From NCBI GenBank assembly GCA_914767715.1, contig OU612066.1, forward strand, positions 14,887,001-14,951,000: a stretch of 64,000 nt of DNA, written 5' to 3'. Within the stretch, counting starts at the first letter, position 1; every line of letters starts with the position of its first letter. The translations under genes were made by a program, and so were the position numbers. The DNA comes from Membranipora membranacea. Lineage: Eukaryota > Bryozoa > Gymnolaemata > Cheilostomatida > Membraniporidae. The notes beneath the pieces are model-generated. The model saw only the letters and a program-made list of their open reading frames with translations. It had not been told where the DNA came from and ran no database searches. Positions 12,501-27,400 of the stretch are shown here, one piece after another.

Positions 12501-15500
12501 AGGGTTGGATTATCGTGGTAGCTGCCTCCGCGAGCCAAATCTGGTCTTGACAAACTTCCAGTACTAGATCTAAAATGAGACAAACATTGTGTAAAAGGGG
12601 AACTGTCTGTGATCTAAGTAGATGCTTCTGATGAGGCATAACGGTTTGTCAAATAAGGTATGGAGGAACTAAAATGTAACAATTTCAATTTCATAATACA
12701 TTTGCACCGAGCCACCGCTGTTCCATTCAAGATTAGGAATGAAGTTATGTATCTGAAAATCTAATTTCAAGTACAGCTAATTAATTAAAAGAAATAGAGG
12801 CAAGTTTATCTCTCTTTTTGTGTACAACACACTTCATAATTGATATCAATACAGGTGAGTTCATTTCATGTTTCAAAAACCTACAGAGAACCTTAATTAT
12901 AAGGAATTAGATTGGTAAAATTCCTAAACTACTCAGGTGAAATAATGGATAGCGTATCAAATAAGGTATGCAACACTGAATTGGCCTGATCAAGTACTAA
13001 AACTTTTTACCAATCAATAGATACAGTTTTAGTTTCGCTGGGAAACAGCCCTTAGCATCTTTACTTTTAGATTATTATTGTATCGACTAGCGACTGCCTG
13101 CCATCCATGATTTCATCACAGCGTAAGGATATATATCCTTACTCTGTGATTTCATACTGTCATATATTGCGTTGTATGGCTGATAAATCACTAACAGATG
13201 GGATTACACTGCAACACTACACTTTTTACAGCTCCCAGCTTGAGTAATCCCCACGATTGGCATACAATCATTGCTGTACCTAACGCAAAACCACTAGCTT
13301 GTTGTCAAGGAGATCCAATCCGAAAGCATTAATCATAAAATGGTTATTCCGATTCTGTCATGGACCAAAATAAACCATTTCTGGTAAACACTAGGGTAGT
13401 TTTGTAGCAGTAATACAGAAACATTAAACTTATAACCTCAGAAATAAGTAACTCAAGAGCAATGATAAAAGGTCAAAAGAATCACAACTATAATACATTT
13501 TTGCATTTTTTCTTTGATGGCGAAGCCTCCCATAATGCTCTTCATCAAATCCTATTACCATGATTTTATTATGGTTCTTATTTTGACAATTAATTTATAG
13601 CAGCATTGCAAACTACCTATGTCTCTAGCCCCCAATGAGCACCTGTACAAATAGCGATTGCACAATTTGAGTATTAAACCAGTCATCTAGGTTCATAAGA
13701 CCAACTGAATCAATACCCACAGGAATTGGGTATCTAGGTTACCAAAGTTCCTCCAGATTGATTGACTCACGCCTCTCACTTTGAGCACCCCCCTCTCCCT
13801 ACCTACCCACTCACTACTAAGCACTGAATAATGCTTAAAATTTCTAACAACATTGTTAATTTTTGATTGATGATATCTCATGTTAGAAATGGCCAGAACA
13901 CTTACTGGTATTTTGAGTTGTCATTTCTGTCATCGCCTGAAAATAGAGAAGAAAAACATTGAGCAGTATAAAACAAAAGAGAACACCTACACAAGGTGCT
14001 TAGTTGATAGAACACCCTCATGCACAATATTTAACATACAGTATTCAATAGCTCAAGTTTCTACTTTTCTAAAGGTAATTAGCTTTTCGATTAGCACATT
14101 AAATCAAGTAATAATAAAGGCCACTCCTTTTCTAGTCAATGAAATTTATTAATATAATAATAAATTTCAATCTGTGTTATTTGAAATGAGCATTTGTGTA
14201 AAAGGTCAGAAACAGCGAGAACTAAGTACAATTCTGCTTCCTCTTAGTCATTTTTTAATCAGGGAGTATTACGCAAACAATAATATTATTCAAATGGAAT
14301 GCAATTATTTCATGAGCTCTTGCTTACCACCTTGTTATTCACAAGTTTTATTACCATAAACATTTAGCACAAGAAGAGCCAATACAGCACTCCACCCTTT
14401 AGAAAGGATCCATAACCAATGGGGGTAGTTTACTCACTTGATCTTCGGGCAGCCTTAGCCTTTTCTGGTTCCTTATCTCGGTTTTTCCTTCTGATGCAGC
14501 AGCAGACAATAACACAAATGATGATGAGCACAGCAAGTGAAACACCTACCGCAACACCAATTACCCAACCTTCTGGTCCTGGCCTTGGGGTTGTGTCACC
14601 TAAAAACAAAACCAGAATCATGGATCTTTATTCAATGGCTAGATTTAGATCTAGTTTTAAAAAGGTTTCTAAGTCATATAATTCTGGTCCACACGGCTAT
14701 AAGGCAAGTTTTACTGAACGATAGCAGCAAGAGCGGTTGTGATCTAGTGATCCAGGTTCAACATTTGGAAGGTCATACACACGGGAAAAAGATACCCCTC
14801 TTCTGCTTTAAAAGAAGAGTAGCCAGCTTTGGTGGACGAGTGTTATGGGGTACTACATCACACAAGCAACTTGAGATTAGACTGACCAGTGTGACTTACC
14901 ACTTTCATCTTTCTTAGGAGTAACAGGACTGCCTGTAAATATAGAGTCAAGATGTGTAACAAAAAAAAACATGTTTTGGCAATCAGGTAGTCTGTTAGTG
15001 AATTCATTCGCAGTCAAACAGCAGCATGCTATTGCTAAATTATACAAGGCAAAATACCAGCTTGGCAAAATCGAAACGCATAAGTAACATCATGTAATAG
15101 GAATAAATTGTATTGAAGACACACTGAAATCATGTCACTGATATACAAAAGCTAAAACAATGAAGTAGCAAATAATTTAACACTAATGTTCTTAGCGTTG
15201 ACTTTGAGCTGTAGATAGTTGGTAGCACTTGGTTACATGCCATGTCAAGGGAAGGAGGAATACCCCAACCAAGCTTTTCCAGACAGACTAGGAGGAATGC
15301 ATTTACACTCTACGGGCTAAAACTGTCATGCAGGATACGGCCACGCCACCAGCTTACAACAAAGAGGACCCCCAAGTTGTCATTATGTATACATAGTTAT
15401 TACAGTTTAAAATATTCAATCTGTCTCACTAAAGACAGCAAAGTCTCAGTAGGAGGACAGGACCTTAGTTTGGTAAACCATGCCCTATTCAGACACAAAC

Positions 15501-18500
15501 AGGACACCACAGTTTTTTTTCGAAAGGAATCGTGGCCAACACCCACATTATGACCACGTCAGTGTTAGTTTCGGGAATGAAATATACGGACGGATAGCTA
15601 AATTGTTTTCCAACATTTGATGATCACAGAAATCAAAAGGGAAACACATTCTATTAGTGACTAGTAGAACAAATTACCAGAAGTGCTCTCGCCATCTGAA
15701 ATGGATGTGAAGATTGCTCAGAAAAGTGAGATGAGTCAGCTTGCCCAACAACCATATGTTAAGTGTGTTACACAGACCCAGAACACTGAGGGTCACTACA
15801 CAGGGTACCATTTAGTGTATCTAATATTGGACTTTTGAAATGCCACCATCCAAAACTTTAGGTCCGCAACCCTTATGAAATCGCATAAAATGTTAATTCA
15901 ATAGTGTAGAAGACTGTGGCATATCAAAATAATCTTCAATTTCTCATCACCAAACAACAGTTAGGTTGTGCATGAAACTATCTACTGGGTTTAGATTGCA
16001 ATCAGATATGGATGAAACAATGAGAAGAGGAAGGGGAAAAACAACGCACCAGAGAGGTTGACGGTGTATGTCTTGTCTGCTGTCATGGTTGTCTTTTGAT
16101 TTGTACCCCTGCAGATGAACGTCAGCGTCCTAGGTAAAGAACCCTATAAAATAAGAATTATACCTGTGATGGTGAAAGTATGTTATATTCAGGTATACAT
16201 TATAATAATTTTGAATCAGGGTATGCGATTTAAAGCATTGTTTTAGATGCTGAAATAGTCCTCTTTATAGCTATCCACCGATTCTCAAACCAAACCACTT
16301 CCAATTTATATGACACAAATAAACCCACCAAGAGGCTTTCTGGGATGTTGGAAACAAGACACATCTCAGTGAGTTGAATAGTTGACTTACGTAGTATTCA
16401 CTGGTGATTGTAAATGTTGCACCGTTAGCTATGCGAGTGTTACCGGAGTACCAAGAATATTCTGGAGCTGGATTGCTGTTTGACATCTCGCATACGAGTT
16501 CAGGGTTGCCATTCTCAAGACTGAATGATTTATTGGCTGTCATATCAGTATTGGGGTCAGGGCCATCTGTCAAAAAAGGCAAGTACACAATTTGGATGCA
16601 ATTCATTGTGACACTATGTTGATGATCGAAATATGTTATACAACTTGTTTGATGAAATCCAACAACTTATGATATGTGATTATGAATATTATGAAATATA
16701 TAATTTATTATAAATATAAACCTATGCTTTGTTGATTACTCACAGTACACATCCAGTGTTTCCGTTTCGGATACCTCCTCTTCTGTGTATAAATGGTTAA
16801 CAACTTCACATTTGAGCTCTTTGCCATTGTTGTCCTTGCTCATCACAGTGTCCCACACCAGAGATCCTTGTTTGAGCAGGTCATCAGCTGAAGCAGCCTG
16901 TGTACTGTTACTCATTGGCGCAGCAACTCCACCAAGAATGAACCTTAGCTCAGGCTGCGGATTAGCCATACTTGTGCATTCGAACTTGACGCTTTGACCT
17001 TCGACCAAACTCTCAGGGTCCGTGTTGATATTTGGTTTTGTAGGTTTGCCTGAAAGAAGAACAATGACTATATTTGTACGAAATCAATGTTTCAAACAGC
17101 CATGACGTGAGATCACAGAGACCAGTTACCAAAGATCTAGAAAATTCCAAGTAAACATTATCTATGAGAGATAGAGTGACTGGTGTTGTGTAGCCACATG
17201 GACCATGTCTGCTATCAGATTTTGTATCCTTGGATGTGCGCAAGGGGGTGGGGCTGCAGTTGGCCAAAAGAAGATTTATATCACCATCATTTCTACTTAC
17301 TATATGCATTGACAACAAAAGTGTCAGAAAATTGATTGGAGTTTGACACTAGTGTGTCCCTGACTGAGCATCTGAAGTTGACATCTTTGGACAGGTGTAC
17401 AACTCCAGTGAATACTGATGAGCTGGTACTGCATAGCATGTTGGATGCAGCGATCTCCATTGATGTTGTAGCGCTAACTTTTCCTTCGATGGTAGGATTA
17501 GTTATCGAACAGGTGCCCTGAAAAATTGATATTATATTATTAACAAGAACATGATTATCTATATAATCTACAATCGGCAATTCCGATAACTCCTTTGTCT
17601 TGTACTTATATCACAAAGCTCCAAACCATTCCATACCTCTAGATTCCAGTTCCCATCGATTTCTCGCTGGAAATCCACAAAGTATATAGTATTAGCATTA
17701 GGCCCGGTGAATGGTTCGGGTGACAGCGTATCGTATGTGCATGTAAATGTTACAGCAGTACTAGCTCTAACATAATCCTCTGATGCTACAGCACTGCCTG
17801 TTGAAGCCGAAACTGTGAGAGTAGGTGTCGGCACGGTCTGTGCAATACCTGTCAAAAGATCAAGAGCTATGTGTCAACATTATACAAACTTCATGACAGG
17901 CTACAAGCCGCCACTTTCCCACTCTCTTCCACTTTTCCTATTATCTAAGCAAAATAATAAATGTATAGGCATTTCTGATGAATAATAATGATGAATAATG
18001 ACTTGCTATAATATTAATATTTAGTCCTACAATTTGACTAACATGTAATGCACTAGGGCAGGGGTGAGTTGAGCTACAGAAAAGCCGCAATTGTTTTATT
18101 TCGTATTGACAATTGATAGTACATGTATATAATAATAATACAACTATAAAATCCTGCTGGGCTATTACAACATTAATCAGCCCATTTCTTGCATTTGCTG
18201 CTATATCGTGTGAACTGACACCCAATGGCTTATGCTCCAACCTAGTATTTCTGGCAAGTTGCTGAAGAACATGACTTTAGTCTTCACATTTATTGCCTCA
18301 TTGCATGGAAGTTACCTATGCTGCGAGGTATACATCCGAAGGAGGGAGAGGATCAGGTTAACACAGGCAATGGTAGGCTACCATAATGTTATGCCAGGAA
18401 CAACTCATTCCCTAGCCTGAGCCCCCCAGACTTTTGCCCCCCCCCCCCCCATTGTCACATTGAAATGATGGCTAAATGGATGGATGCCTTGACTATCATG

Positions 18501-19113
18501 TGTCATACAATTATAATCCTTTATTATGTATTCTGAGCAGCTTTGGTAGGCTTTGTTCTGCTTCATCAGACACCTACTTTTCCATTATGTGTAAATTATT
18601 GATTTCTGATTAGAAGGTATTCATGGTTTTGTATGCTCGGGTAGTCAGAGCTGACATAATATAATAGATAGACATAACAAACTGATGATTTGCAAAAGTT
18701 TTTAATTTCACTGGTCACAAAATATGGCTGGGCTGTCTCAAAAACACATTTTCCATTGACTTTCGAGAATGTCATGAATAGGCAAGGAATATTTGTACTA
18801 ATTACCAATAATGCACTAAAATGGGGTCATTTGCCGTACTTTAATCGGACAGTAGCTGCAATTGTCCTGTTGGGCACCAACTTATGTGGTCCATTTAAAT
18901 CCTCTATTTATCAAATTAGGTACCAGATAGGTCCTTCTAACAGTTACCATTCTTACAACGCAAATTTGATAGTGATATTGTCGGGATTTCATAAATCTAT
19001 CGATCATAACAGGTAATGGCATTCAATCTTACATTAGAAGTATCATTCAACTTACCTGTCGACAAAAATGTGATCCACAGGAGACAAATACTTCCACATA
19101 ACCGCTTATCCAT
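6507..19113 (-). CDS. Immunoglobulin-superfamily type I membrane receptor / adhesion protein
   Basis: Twelve coding exons splice in consistent phase: 19113-19056, 17848-17637, 17517-17301, 17049-16744, 16566-16391, 16143-16050, 15695-15678, 14932-14900, 14599-14438, 13936-13906, 12569-12482 and 6758-6507 (stop TGA). The product is about 548 residues. Residues 1-20 form a signal peptide (MDKRLCGSICLLWITFLST). Three Ig-like domains follow with cysteine pairs near C56-C140 (exons 2-3), C187-C243 (exon 4, containing KFECTSMANPQPEL) and C290-C334 (exons 5-6, containing ELVCEMSNSNPAPEYSW). A short Ser/Pro/Lys stalk comes from an 18-nt and a 33-nt exon. A membrane helix lies at about 382-405, then a basic stop-transfer IRRKNRDK. 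The cytoplasmic tail of about 140 residues is rich in Tyr, Ser and Asp and includes PPPAY, which fits the PPxY WW-domain ligand. The layout matches nectin/Kirrel-type adhesion proteins, but I cannot assign orthology. An upstream in-frame ATG at 19194 is possible; 19113 is preferred because the signal peptide starts there. Confidence 0.85.
13118..13149. repeat. 32-bp near-palindrome in an Ig-receptor intron
   Basis: CACAGCGTAAGGATAT is followed directly by its near complement ending CTCTGTG. A related word, CACAGAGTAAGGATAT, with a CTCTGTG partner occurs at about 7994-8022 in another intron of the same gene. Both may be remnants of one dispersed foldback family. Confidence 0.4.
18437..18450. 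repeat. Poly-C run (14 C)
   Basis: Homopolymer inside the first intron of the Ig-receptor gene. Its length is likely polymorphic or prone to sequencing error. Confidence 0.8.
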
Positions 19114-19194
19114 GATCGTCGGAGTTGACTTGTCGGTAGCTTGATCTGTCAAGTGTTTTAATATGGTAACTGCTGCTGGCCCTCCAACTTTCAA

Positions 19195-21283
19195 TCTTAT
19201 GCAGTGTTTATGCCGCTTGAGTACTCTTTGATATTGAATCTATGGACGTTTATATTGAAGTAAATTATACCTCATGTGAAGTTTACACAGATATGTACAG
19301 TTGTATCCAATACTGATTATAGGTTACGGTATAAAGGAGTAATTCACGGGAGCACCTTGCTCACACCTGCTCGCACACCTGACTGAATTTGTGATTGACT
19401 GTCATTGGTTGACTGTATGACAATAACATTGGTCATGTGACCAATCTACTACTACAGGAGGGCACAACTCTAAATTACATGTCAAGTCAATAAAGTTTTC
19501 TGTAATTAATTACATTAGGGGAACCATATATATATCATGTTATATATTACAAAGGCTCACCTATCCTATTATACTCTTCAATGTTCCAAAGAGGAAATAT
19601 AGCAACTGATCAACAACAACACAACAGATGGAGGAGAAAGATTATGCCTCTAAACTAGTCTTGATAGGTTCACCGAACCACAAAAGGTAGTTCATTAATC
19701 TGAAGACCAACAAAAAGGTCAATACACTCTATCAATCAAAAATTAATTAAAAACTCACCGATAGAATCCATTTTGACTGTTTACCACCCACAAACAAGTC
19801 AGATCTCTCAGCTTCTTCCCCTTGGGTTGTCCAAAGGATGGGCTAATATTAAATGTTGTATAACGCATTGCCTCTTGAGTACTGTGACCGAAGCAAGCTG
19901 TGGATGAGATAGAAATATTTTGAAATTAAACTTCTTTGCGATGCGAGAACCACGCACAAATAATATTCGAAAATATCTCACAAACCCAGCTGCAGAACTC
20001 TTACAAACGGGTAAATATCAGAACTGAAAGCCAGCATAATATCAACTTCCTTTAGTGTGATTTTGTAATGAGGTCTTCATTTCAATAAAATTATTGTAAG
20101 ATTTGCAGCATTTATGAAAATAATCTCACATGGTAGTTCATTTCATAAAAGTTTATATATTATAGTATTGTAGGAGTTGAGTTCTAAAAAACATCTGCTC
20201 ATGAAAAATTGACAAGGTGTTGTCTGTAACCATAGAGATATTATATAATAACTCTATGTCTGTAACCAAACAATTATCAAGTGTGATCCACAATGTAATT
20301 ATCCAATACAACGGAATGAGCGGACACACAAGATGCTTGACTTGAGTAATGTATGGTCTTTGATATTTGCGTGAAAACAGGCAACTCAAAAAAGAGTGTT
20401 ACTAGATTGTCTGTGAACATACCAGATCCGGTGCTGTCACAGTTAGTTGTCTCCTCCGTTATGTTCATGAGCTGGTGGTGGTCAGAGGGAGACCTACAGG
20501 AGATCAGAAATCAGAACTCTCCATCTGCTCGATTTTCTGACCACCGCTAAACGATTTTGACAACTCTCTGTATTATCAACTTGTGAAAGCAGTCAAAGAC
20601 AATATGCACAATATTTGGAGGTTAAATCCCGATGTCCTAATGGCTGCAAATGACAGCCTCAGCGAAGTCTACCCCACCCGAGCCACCTGCAGTCAAGGAG
20701 CCACCTGCAGTCAAGGGGACTTTTAAATAGGGCGGTCAAATAAGGCCTAGTGTAGCTGATGAGAAAGTTATGCCCCTTCAAGACAGAGGTAGAAAACTCC
20801 ATAACACTTCCACCAAAGACAGAAAGAGTAGAATCATGGACCTCCCTGGTAGAATGATATCCTTATCAGTATAGCATTTAGATAGTTTGGGCATACAATA
20901 TATATGAAAACAGTTAATTGCAAGTACAAAAATGCCTAAAACTGAGCAAACAGACAGACAGGAAGAACGCAACTTAGAAAAGAATATCTAAATAATAAAT
21001 AAGGTATTCTGTATTGTATTCTATTCTTTCAACCCAACACAACAGCTCGGTTGCAAGAGTGATTATATTTTTCACTGTGAAAATACAGAAAACACATCTG
21101 ATTGTGAAGTTGCACTCAAAAACCTGTAAAATTATATTTGAATGTCTAATTTGTTATAATATAACAAATAAGACATTCAAATGTTTTAACTGTTAAAATC
21201 TTGTGGTCTAAGGACTAGCTGAAGAACAAATTCACTCCAAGCCAGACATGTATAGAAGTACATGAAGAAATGTTGATGATTGT
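19195..21283. other. Intergenic region between Ig-receptor 5' end and SPTLC1 3' end
   Basis: No gene is supported here. The stretch should contain the Ig-receptor promoter, but I see no clear core motif. A short minus-strand segment with ATG at 19771 followed by a strong donor CG|GTGAGT at 19758 could be an untranslated or alternative first exon; its phase does not fit exon 2 of the Ig gene. An 18-bp unit starting GAGCCACCTGCAG is duplicated at 20680-20715. Confidence 0.4.
21137..21181. repeat. 45-nt near-perfect palindrome
   Basis: TTTGAATGTCTAATTTGTTA is followed immediately by its complement with one mismatch. The segment can form a 22-bp stem with almost no loop. It lies just beyond the SPTLC1 polyA signal. 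Confidence 0.65.
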
Positions 21284-21289
21284 TTTATT
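21284..21289 (-). terminator. polyA signal of SPTLC1
   Basis: TTTATT (AATAAA on the minus strand) lies about 210 bp past the SPTLC1 stop codon, a usual distance for an animal 3' UTR. Confidence 0.5.
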
Positions 21290-21497
21290 ATTTGGGTAAA
21301 CTGAGACAACATGATATGCAAACTTCGGAAAAACATTCAGCTTAATATTAGGTCATTGAATTAAAAACAAGTCAAACTTTTGAACTGTTGGAAGATAGAG
21401 GGGAATCGAACAATACTAAGTACAAAGCATAGCAGTCGTAAATAGGAGTTATCCCAGCAGCAGTTTCAATCTTACACAAGGTCGTTATGAGGTCAGA

Positions 21498-24400
21498 TTA
21501 GTTGATATGTTTGTCGCATGCTTTGGTTAGAGCTTCCATTGCAGACTTCAAGTCTTCTTTGTTGAGATCCACATTCATGCCAAGTCTTATGCTAAAAATA
21601 AAATAGAAATAAAATTTTAATTAATGGGTGATGAAAAGAAACATTAATCAGTGAGGCACTTTAATGGTGTTTGTAGATGAGATATGAAAATCGACAAAGA
21701 AACAAACGGAAGAGAGGTAGTTATTAAAAACAATTAAACAAATCAAATTGCAATCTCGTATTAATTTATTATTATTCAATTGAGAAACAAGAAAAGGGGT
21801 TTGGAAATAATAGTCAGTCCACTACATGCGCGTTATTGTATATATATTGATGGTCGAGAGGCAATTCGGTAAATGTCCGCTATTTCTCGATTTCTGCTTT
21901 CATATTATGTTATTAAAGGAATTTTTAATGTTGGCCAAGTAGTTCCTGAGAAACAGATATGGTGATATATCAAGTTAGTCACATACCTTGGAGTCATAAG
22001 TTTGCGTTCAAACTTATCGATATATCTAGCTTGAGTGATAGAGACGCCCAGATCGAGGCAGGTAGCTGCTATAGCATCCAGGGTGTGTTTGTCTGAGTTA
22101 CGATCACCACTAGGATGAGTCAGCACCAGGTGCTGGATTGGTGACCGGGGATCACTGATCAATGTCAGCCCTGATAAGCTAAAGTAGAAGAATCATTATA
22201 ATGTTAGATGGTTTACTACAAAAACTCTTCAACATGTTGAATAGGAAAAGTGGTGAGCATAATTACATATTTAAAAAAATGGCGTAAGATGATATTTGAA
22301 CCCTGAATGAACTCTGACTAGGACTGAGAAAGGGACAATCCTAGGATTAGCCAATGAGCCCTCTTATCCTGGTTGTGGTGCAAACCTGGATGATAATATT
22401 CACTATGTTCACCATTGTCCCGAATACAATAGCATGAGACAATTTCCAAAAACCGCTCACACTCTGGCTAAACCAACTGTCATCCAGGAAACCAAAATAC
22501 GCATCGAGGTTCCAGATCCTGTTGACTTCATTCGTCGGTCATGCAAGTTTGATAACAATGAGATGCAAGAGAAATTTTGCTTTCCGGGGCCTTTGCATAC
22601 TAAGGGTATCTGAGTTCTCATTTTTAGAAGGCCAAAAAATTAAATGCAAATAGCGCGAGAGGATGACTTACCTTTTAGCGAGATTGTGCAAATATTCAGT
22701 TTTGTTCTTCAGCTCTAGAAACTTCACTAAAATAAAGAAAATCAAAAATGGTGTGATTTATTGTTCACCAATAGTGTAATATGTGAATAGAATGAATAGT
22801 ATAGACAGATAGATATACATAGATAGTATGTGTAAACCTTACATTATTTATTATTATGGTGTAACATTATTGTCATCTACACTGTTGTCAGTATCGTGCT
22901 TATCAAATTGCTTATTATTCAAACGAAATGTTGCTGTTAAACCAACAAGCAGATAGTATGGCCGGGTTTTGTGTTTTGTAAAAGGCAACCACAAAACTAA
23001 CCTGTAGTATTCTCCATGATGTTCAGTGCTGTGATGGCTCCAGTGGCCAGTAATGGAGGGAGAGATGCGGAGAAACAATAACCCAGCCCAGACAGTCTCT
23101 AAAAGAGATAGTACATACACTCATTACATGTTTTTACATGCACCCTTTGTTAAATCTCCTCAAAACCACAGAACAACAACTTTCAAACATTTTACATCAC
23201 TTTTGTAGTGATGTTACGCAGAATTCCACTAGAATTTGACCCCATCCTGTTTAAATTTATTTTATGACTCCCTTTGCAAAAGTATATTATGGTTATGAAT
23301 ACATTCATACCCTCATGGAGTAAAGTATTAGATATGGAGAAGATTGCAATTTCTTGCAGGCGTGAAAGAGTGAATTTCATTATTTATGATTATTATTCTT
23401 ATTAAGTGGGGACTAACATGAAGGCAGTGAATATTACCTGGTGGTCGATGACAAACGATCTACCACAACAGAAACCTCCGATTGAGCCGATAGCATTCTC
23501 TAGGTTAGCACATATCATATCTACGTCTTCAACCTGTGGACAAAATATGTATCTTATTAGAACATGAGTAGAAATGGTGCTTAGGTTGTAATTGATATAT
23601 GGAAATTCATTGCAGTTAGATCGACTGACACTAATGGTATGCATAGTTCAATCATAAATTCACCATGTCCATATTTAAGAATTACGACAGTTCTCTCATG
23701 AGTTTCATTACTATGACCAACTGCACAGCTGTCGTAATATTAATAACTGAATACTCAATTACATAACTGTATGTGAAGTTTTTTTCTAGGTTTCATTCAT
23801 GGAGATACATGCCAGCAAAATATGTGGGTTTGAAGTTGCAATTCCTGGTAATGATTACGGATTGGGAGTGTTTGCAATTGCTTTTATCTGTGAAAACGAG
23901 ACATGACTGAGCTTGTCGGAAATTTAGCAGCGAAATGCATTATACAAGCTTACAGTTTCTAAGGTCTCACCTCACAGTGATAGTGCTCAGTAACTCCTTT
24001 ACCAAACTCTCCTAGAACACCAAATGATACGCTCTCCTCTAAGAATATCCTCACTTTGTATTTATATTTGAGCTCTATCTGTAAAAACATGCAAACTATT
24101 AGACAATCAGTAAAAAGTAGTGTATTTCAACAACAGCTTAACATTCATCTCATGCGGAGCATCGATCCGATAATAGGCAGAATCGAATAAGCAGGACTAA
24201 AAGCCTGGCTACACACTCCATATTTTCCAAAAGTTTAGGGTATTTTTGTACGGCCTGATGCATGTGGTTGCTAGGTTAGATCTGATGTTTCAGATGGGTT
24301 GACCAGAGTGTTCGTCTCCATCTGTAGTACATCCATAAGCGGTTGACCGATTGTGTGAAAGTAGTCTAAGTGAAAGTAGTATAATTATTATAAATTTATG

Positions 24401-27400
24401 CCAGTCATGGTTTCGTCTTACCAGTTTTGGAAGCGGACAAATGTCTCCATAATTATAATATATTCCCTCTGCTACGATGAACTGTCGGGTAACCTTGGCT
24501 TTCCTCGGATTCTACAACAAGAAAAATTCACCAATAGAGAAGTAATTCTGTTCTCAGCTGCTGGCCTATAAGTGACCTCTGGACGCAGCTGACCTCTAGA
24601 AGCAGGATATACCATTGTTAATGGAATATAACATGATTGCATGAGCTCATGTTAATCATGTTATATATGACTGTTGTTGCAAATCAACATATCAAATAGA
24701 TAGATCTCCCCCACCTGCCGGGGCTATCTCTCTTAGCCAGGGTTCCCAGGCTTCCCCTCTTCACACTTTAATCTATATCTATGTCAAGCCTTAGGAGTTG
24801 CCTCAATTGCAGTTACCTTTCCATACGATACTGACAAAGGTATAAGTGAAAATTATCGGATTTGTTTTCAAAGTGTATTCTCTGATGTAAGTTCATGTAG
24901 ATGTACGCGTTATAATACCTTTTTATCCTCGACAGCTTGCTCCTGCAGTAACCTATCAAGGTCTTCCATGTCATTGTGTCTGAAATATTTCACAGAGCTT
25001 CTAGAAGCTTCCAGGCCTTTCTGTATGGAAAAACAGACACCTTCATCTCTGAAATAATAAACGGCAACCTTGAACAATATGTTACTCACACTAAAATTAT
25101 TCAGGAGCTTGACAAGACGATTTACAGCCAAGATTAGGCCTTATTGCACTTAGCAACGAACAGGTACCGGAATTTTCATACTTTGGGAAGCTTGAAAAAA
25201 CCAGGCCACAGAACAGCCAGATACACTTTTGTTAGTGCAGACAAGAACCAATAAATAACAAGCAATCATATTTAAATGGAATTGATTTTCCTTTCACAAA
25301 AGGCTCAGAGCATATGATTATAACACCCTTTCTCCCCTTCCCTGCCATATCCCATATCATAACACCCCCTCCCCCAAACAAGTAAAAATATCCCCACTTT
25401 TTGTCTTTGATGTAAAGAGTAGACGGAATTCCGGTGGGCATGGATATAAGTTCCATGGCTCCCAACACCTGAACTCTGGAGGAGATAACTCTCTCCACGC
25501 TGAAGACTTAGCTTAGACCTGAATATTTTTAAAAGACACTCACGCATATATGACGTCTCCTCTTTTGGCATAAGCTGGAATGGCGCTGGCTACTGTAGAG
25601 AATCCATATGAGTAGAGTATAGCCTCCTCACATCCCATATACTGTGCTAGCTTCTCTTCTAGCTTCAAATGTACATCTGGAAGGAGAAAAATTACAAATG
25701 ACGTGTTATCAACTTTCTATCAGAGAGACACGGGGGTCAGCAAATATGGACTTTCTATACACCGTTGTGAAGCTGCCGAGCTACTGATTGTTAAAAGCTC
25801 ATATAAAATGTTATTGGATGACATTGCGTCATTTTATCGGAGAAATGAGGCTGAAAAGGCGGTTTTTAGCAAAGTGGATGGCTGAGCTAAACTGATTGCT
25901 AGAAATTTGCTGACCCTCGTGTCTCTACCTTAACAACATGTTTACATGAAAAATTGATAAACATGGATTAAGAGATCTATTCCCATAACTGATTTTTACA
26001 TAATAAGTCCAAAGCATTCGCCGCACATTCAACATGTCACAGCCCGTTGTTTGGTATTTTCTTTTACATAATCAATATGAGCTCACCGACTGTGCCGTAG
26101 AATCCTCTTGGACCACACGAGCCAACTCCGTATCTTCTCAGTGTGTCTATGGCACTTTTCTGTAAATCAAGCATCAATTAACCGCATAATTTTTTAGTGT
26201 TTCAGAAACATGCTACGTCCTTATTTAATTTCTATGTGTCACATTTGAAAAGCAATTGACAATTTTTTTTCCTTTTTTACAATCCATACCATCACTTAGT
26301 GATACTTGAGTGGCAAAAATACTTCATCATCGTCAATATTGCAAAATACCAAAAATAAAATAATTATGAATTTATCCTTCAATCCTGTACATTTACCTGT
26401 AACTTTTTGTATATACTGGTTATATCTGGTTGCATCATGATTGTTCATATATTTATATAAGAGCGTATTATCAATGACCTCATTACATCACATTGTCATA
26501 TAATAGTTCCTTAGGATGGAAAACGTTGATGGAAGTAGGAGTAACACTTTACCTCAACATCTTTATTTCCAATCATCCCAAGAAAGTTGAGAGAACTTAA
26601 ATTAGTATATTGTTTGCCGTTTATGCAGATTAGTCGACCAGGAACACTGTAAGGAGAGAGAAAGGTAGATTAGGTATAGGCAGGGTCAACACAAACCTGA
26701 ATTCGATATGTGGAAATGCCTTTTGAGGATTTCTTCGCATCCCAGTGCCAAGAATCTTGTCAGAAAACCTGATGGAACGTTTTACTTGACCAAACTACTA
26801 ATGTCTAAATATTATATATAAGGCATTCACCCTGTGAATTCATTTTTGAAGCCATGAGGTGTATCATCGTCTACTTCTGGGACAAGTGGTTCAGGTTCCC
26901 ATTCTGCAATCAGTTCATCTTTCTCCTAAACAAAAACAAACCGTAAACGTAAATGATGAGCGAAAGTTCCATCAAGTTTGCAGTTGATTCAAGAGCGTTA
27001 TTGAACACATTTCTTAAACTGAGGACAATATCGAGATAAATGGTATCACTTCAGGCATCAATGATGAATGTAAACGATGAGCGAATTATCAACCAAGTTA
27101 GCAATTGTGACCAAAGAATATCATGGAGCACGTTTCTAAGGCTGCTGACAATATCGGGACAAATGGCATCACTTTAGACATCGATGACATCAAAGGTTTA
27201 ACTGTTACCTTTTCTGTGAGTTCGCTTTTGCCAGGCTTGAATGTCTTTGTAAAGAAGAGAAGCTTCAAAATCCATATTATGAGTAAGACTTCAAATATAA
27301 GATGATAAGCCGGTGCCTGTAAAATACAAAATTGTATCACAAGTTAGGGCCTCCCTGATGGGTCAGAGGGGGGGGGGGGGATTTGAACAAATAAAGATTG

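Noticed and set aside
17336-17521. Plus-strand frames opposite the Ig exons
   Set aside because: They are antisense shadows of exons whose minus-strand reading has cysteine-paired Ig domains and consistent splice phases.
19757-19771. Minus-strand ATGGATTCTATCGG followed by GTGAGT, considered as an alternative first exon of the Ig gene
   Set aside because: It ends with two bases of a codon while Ig exon 2 needs one base before it, so it cannot supply an in-frame start.
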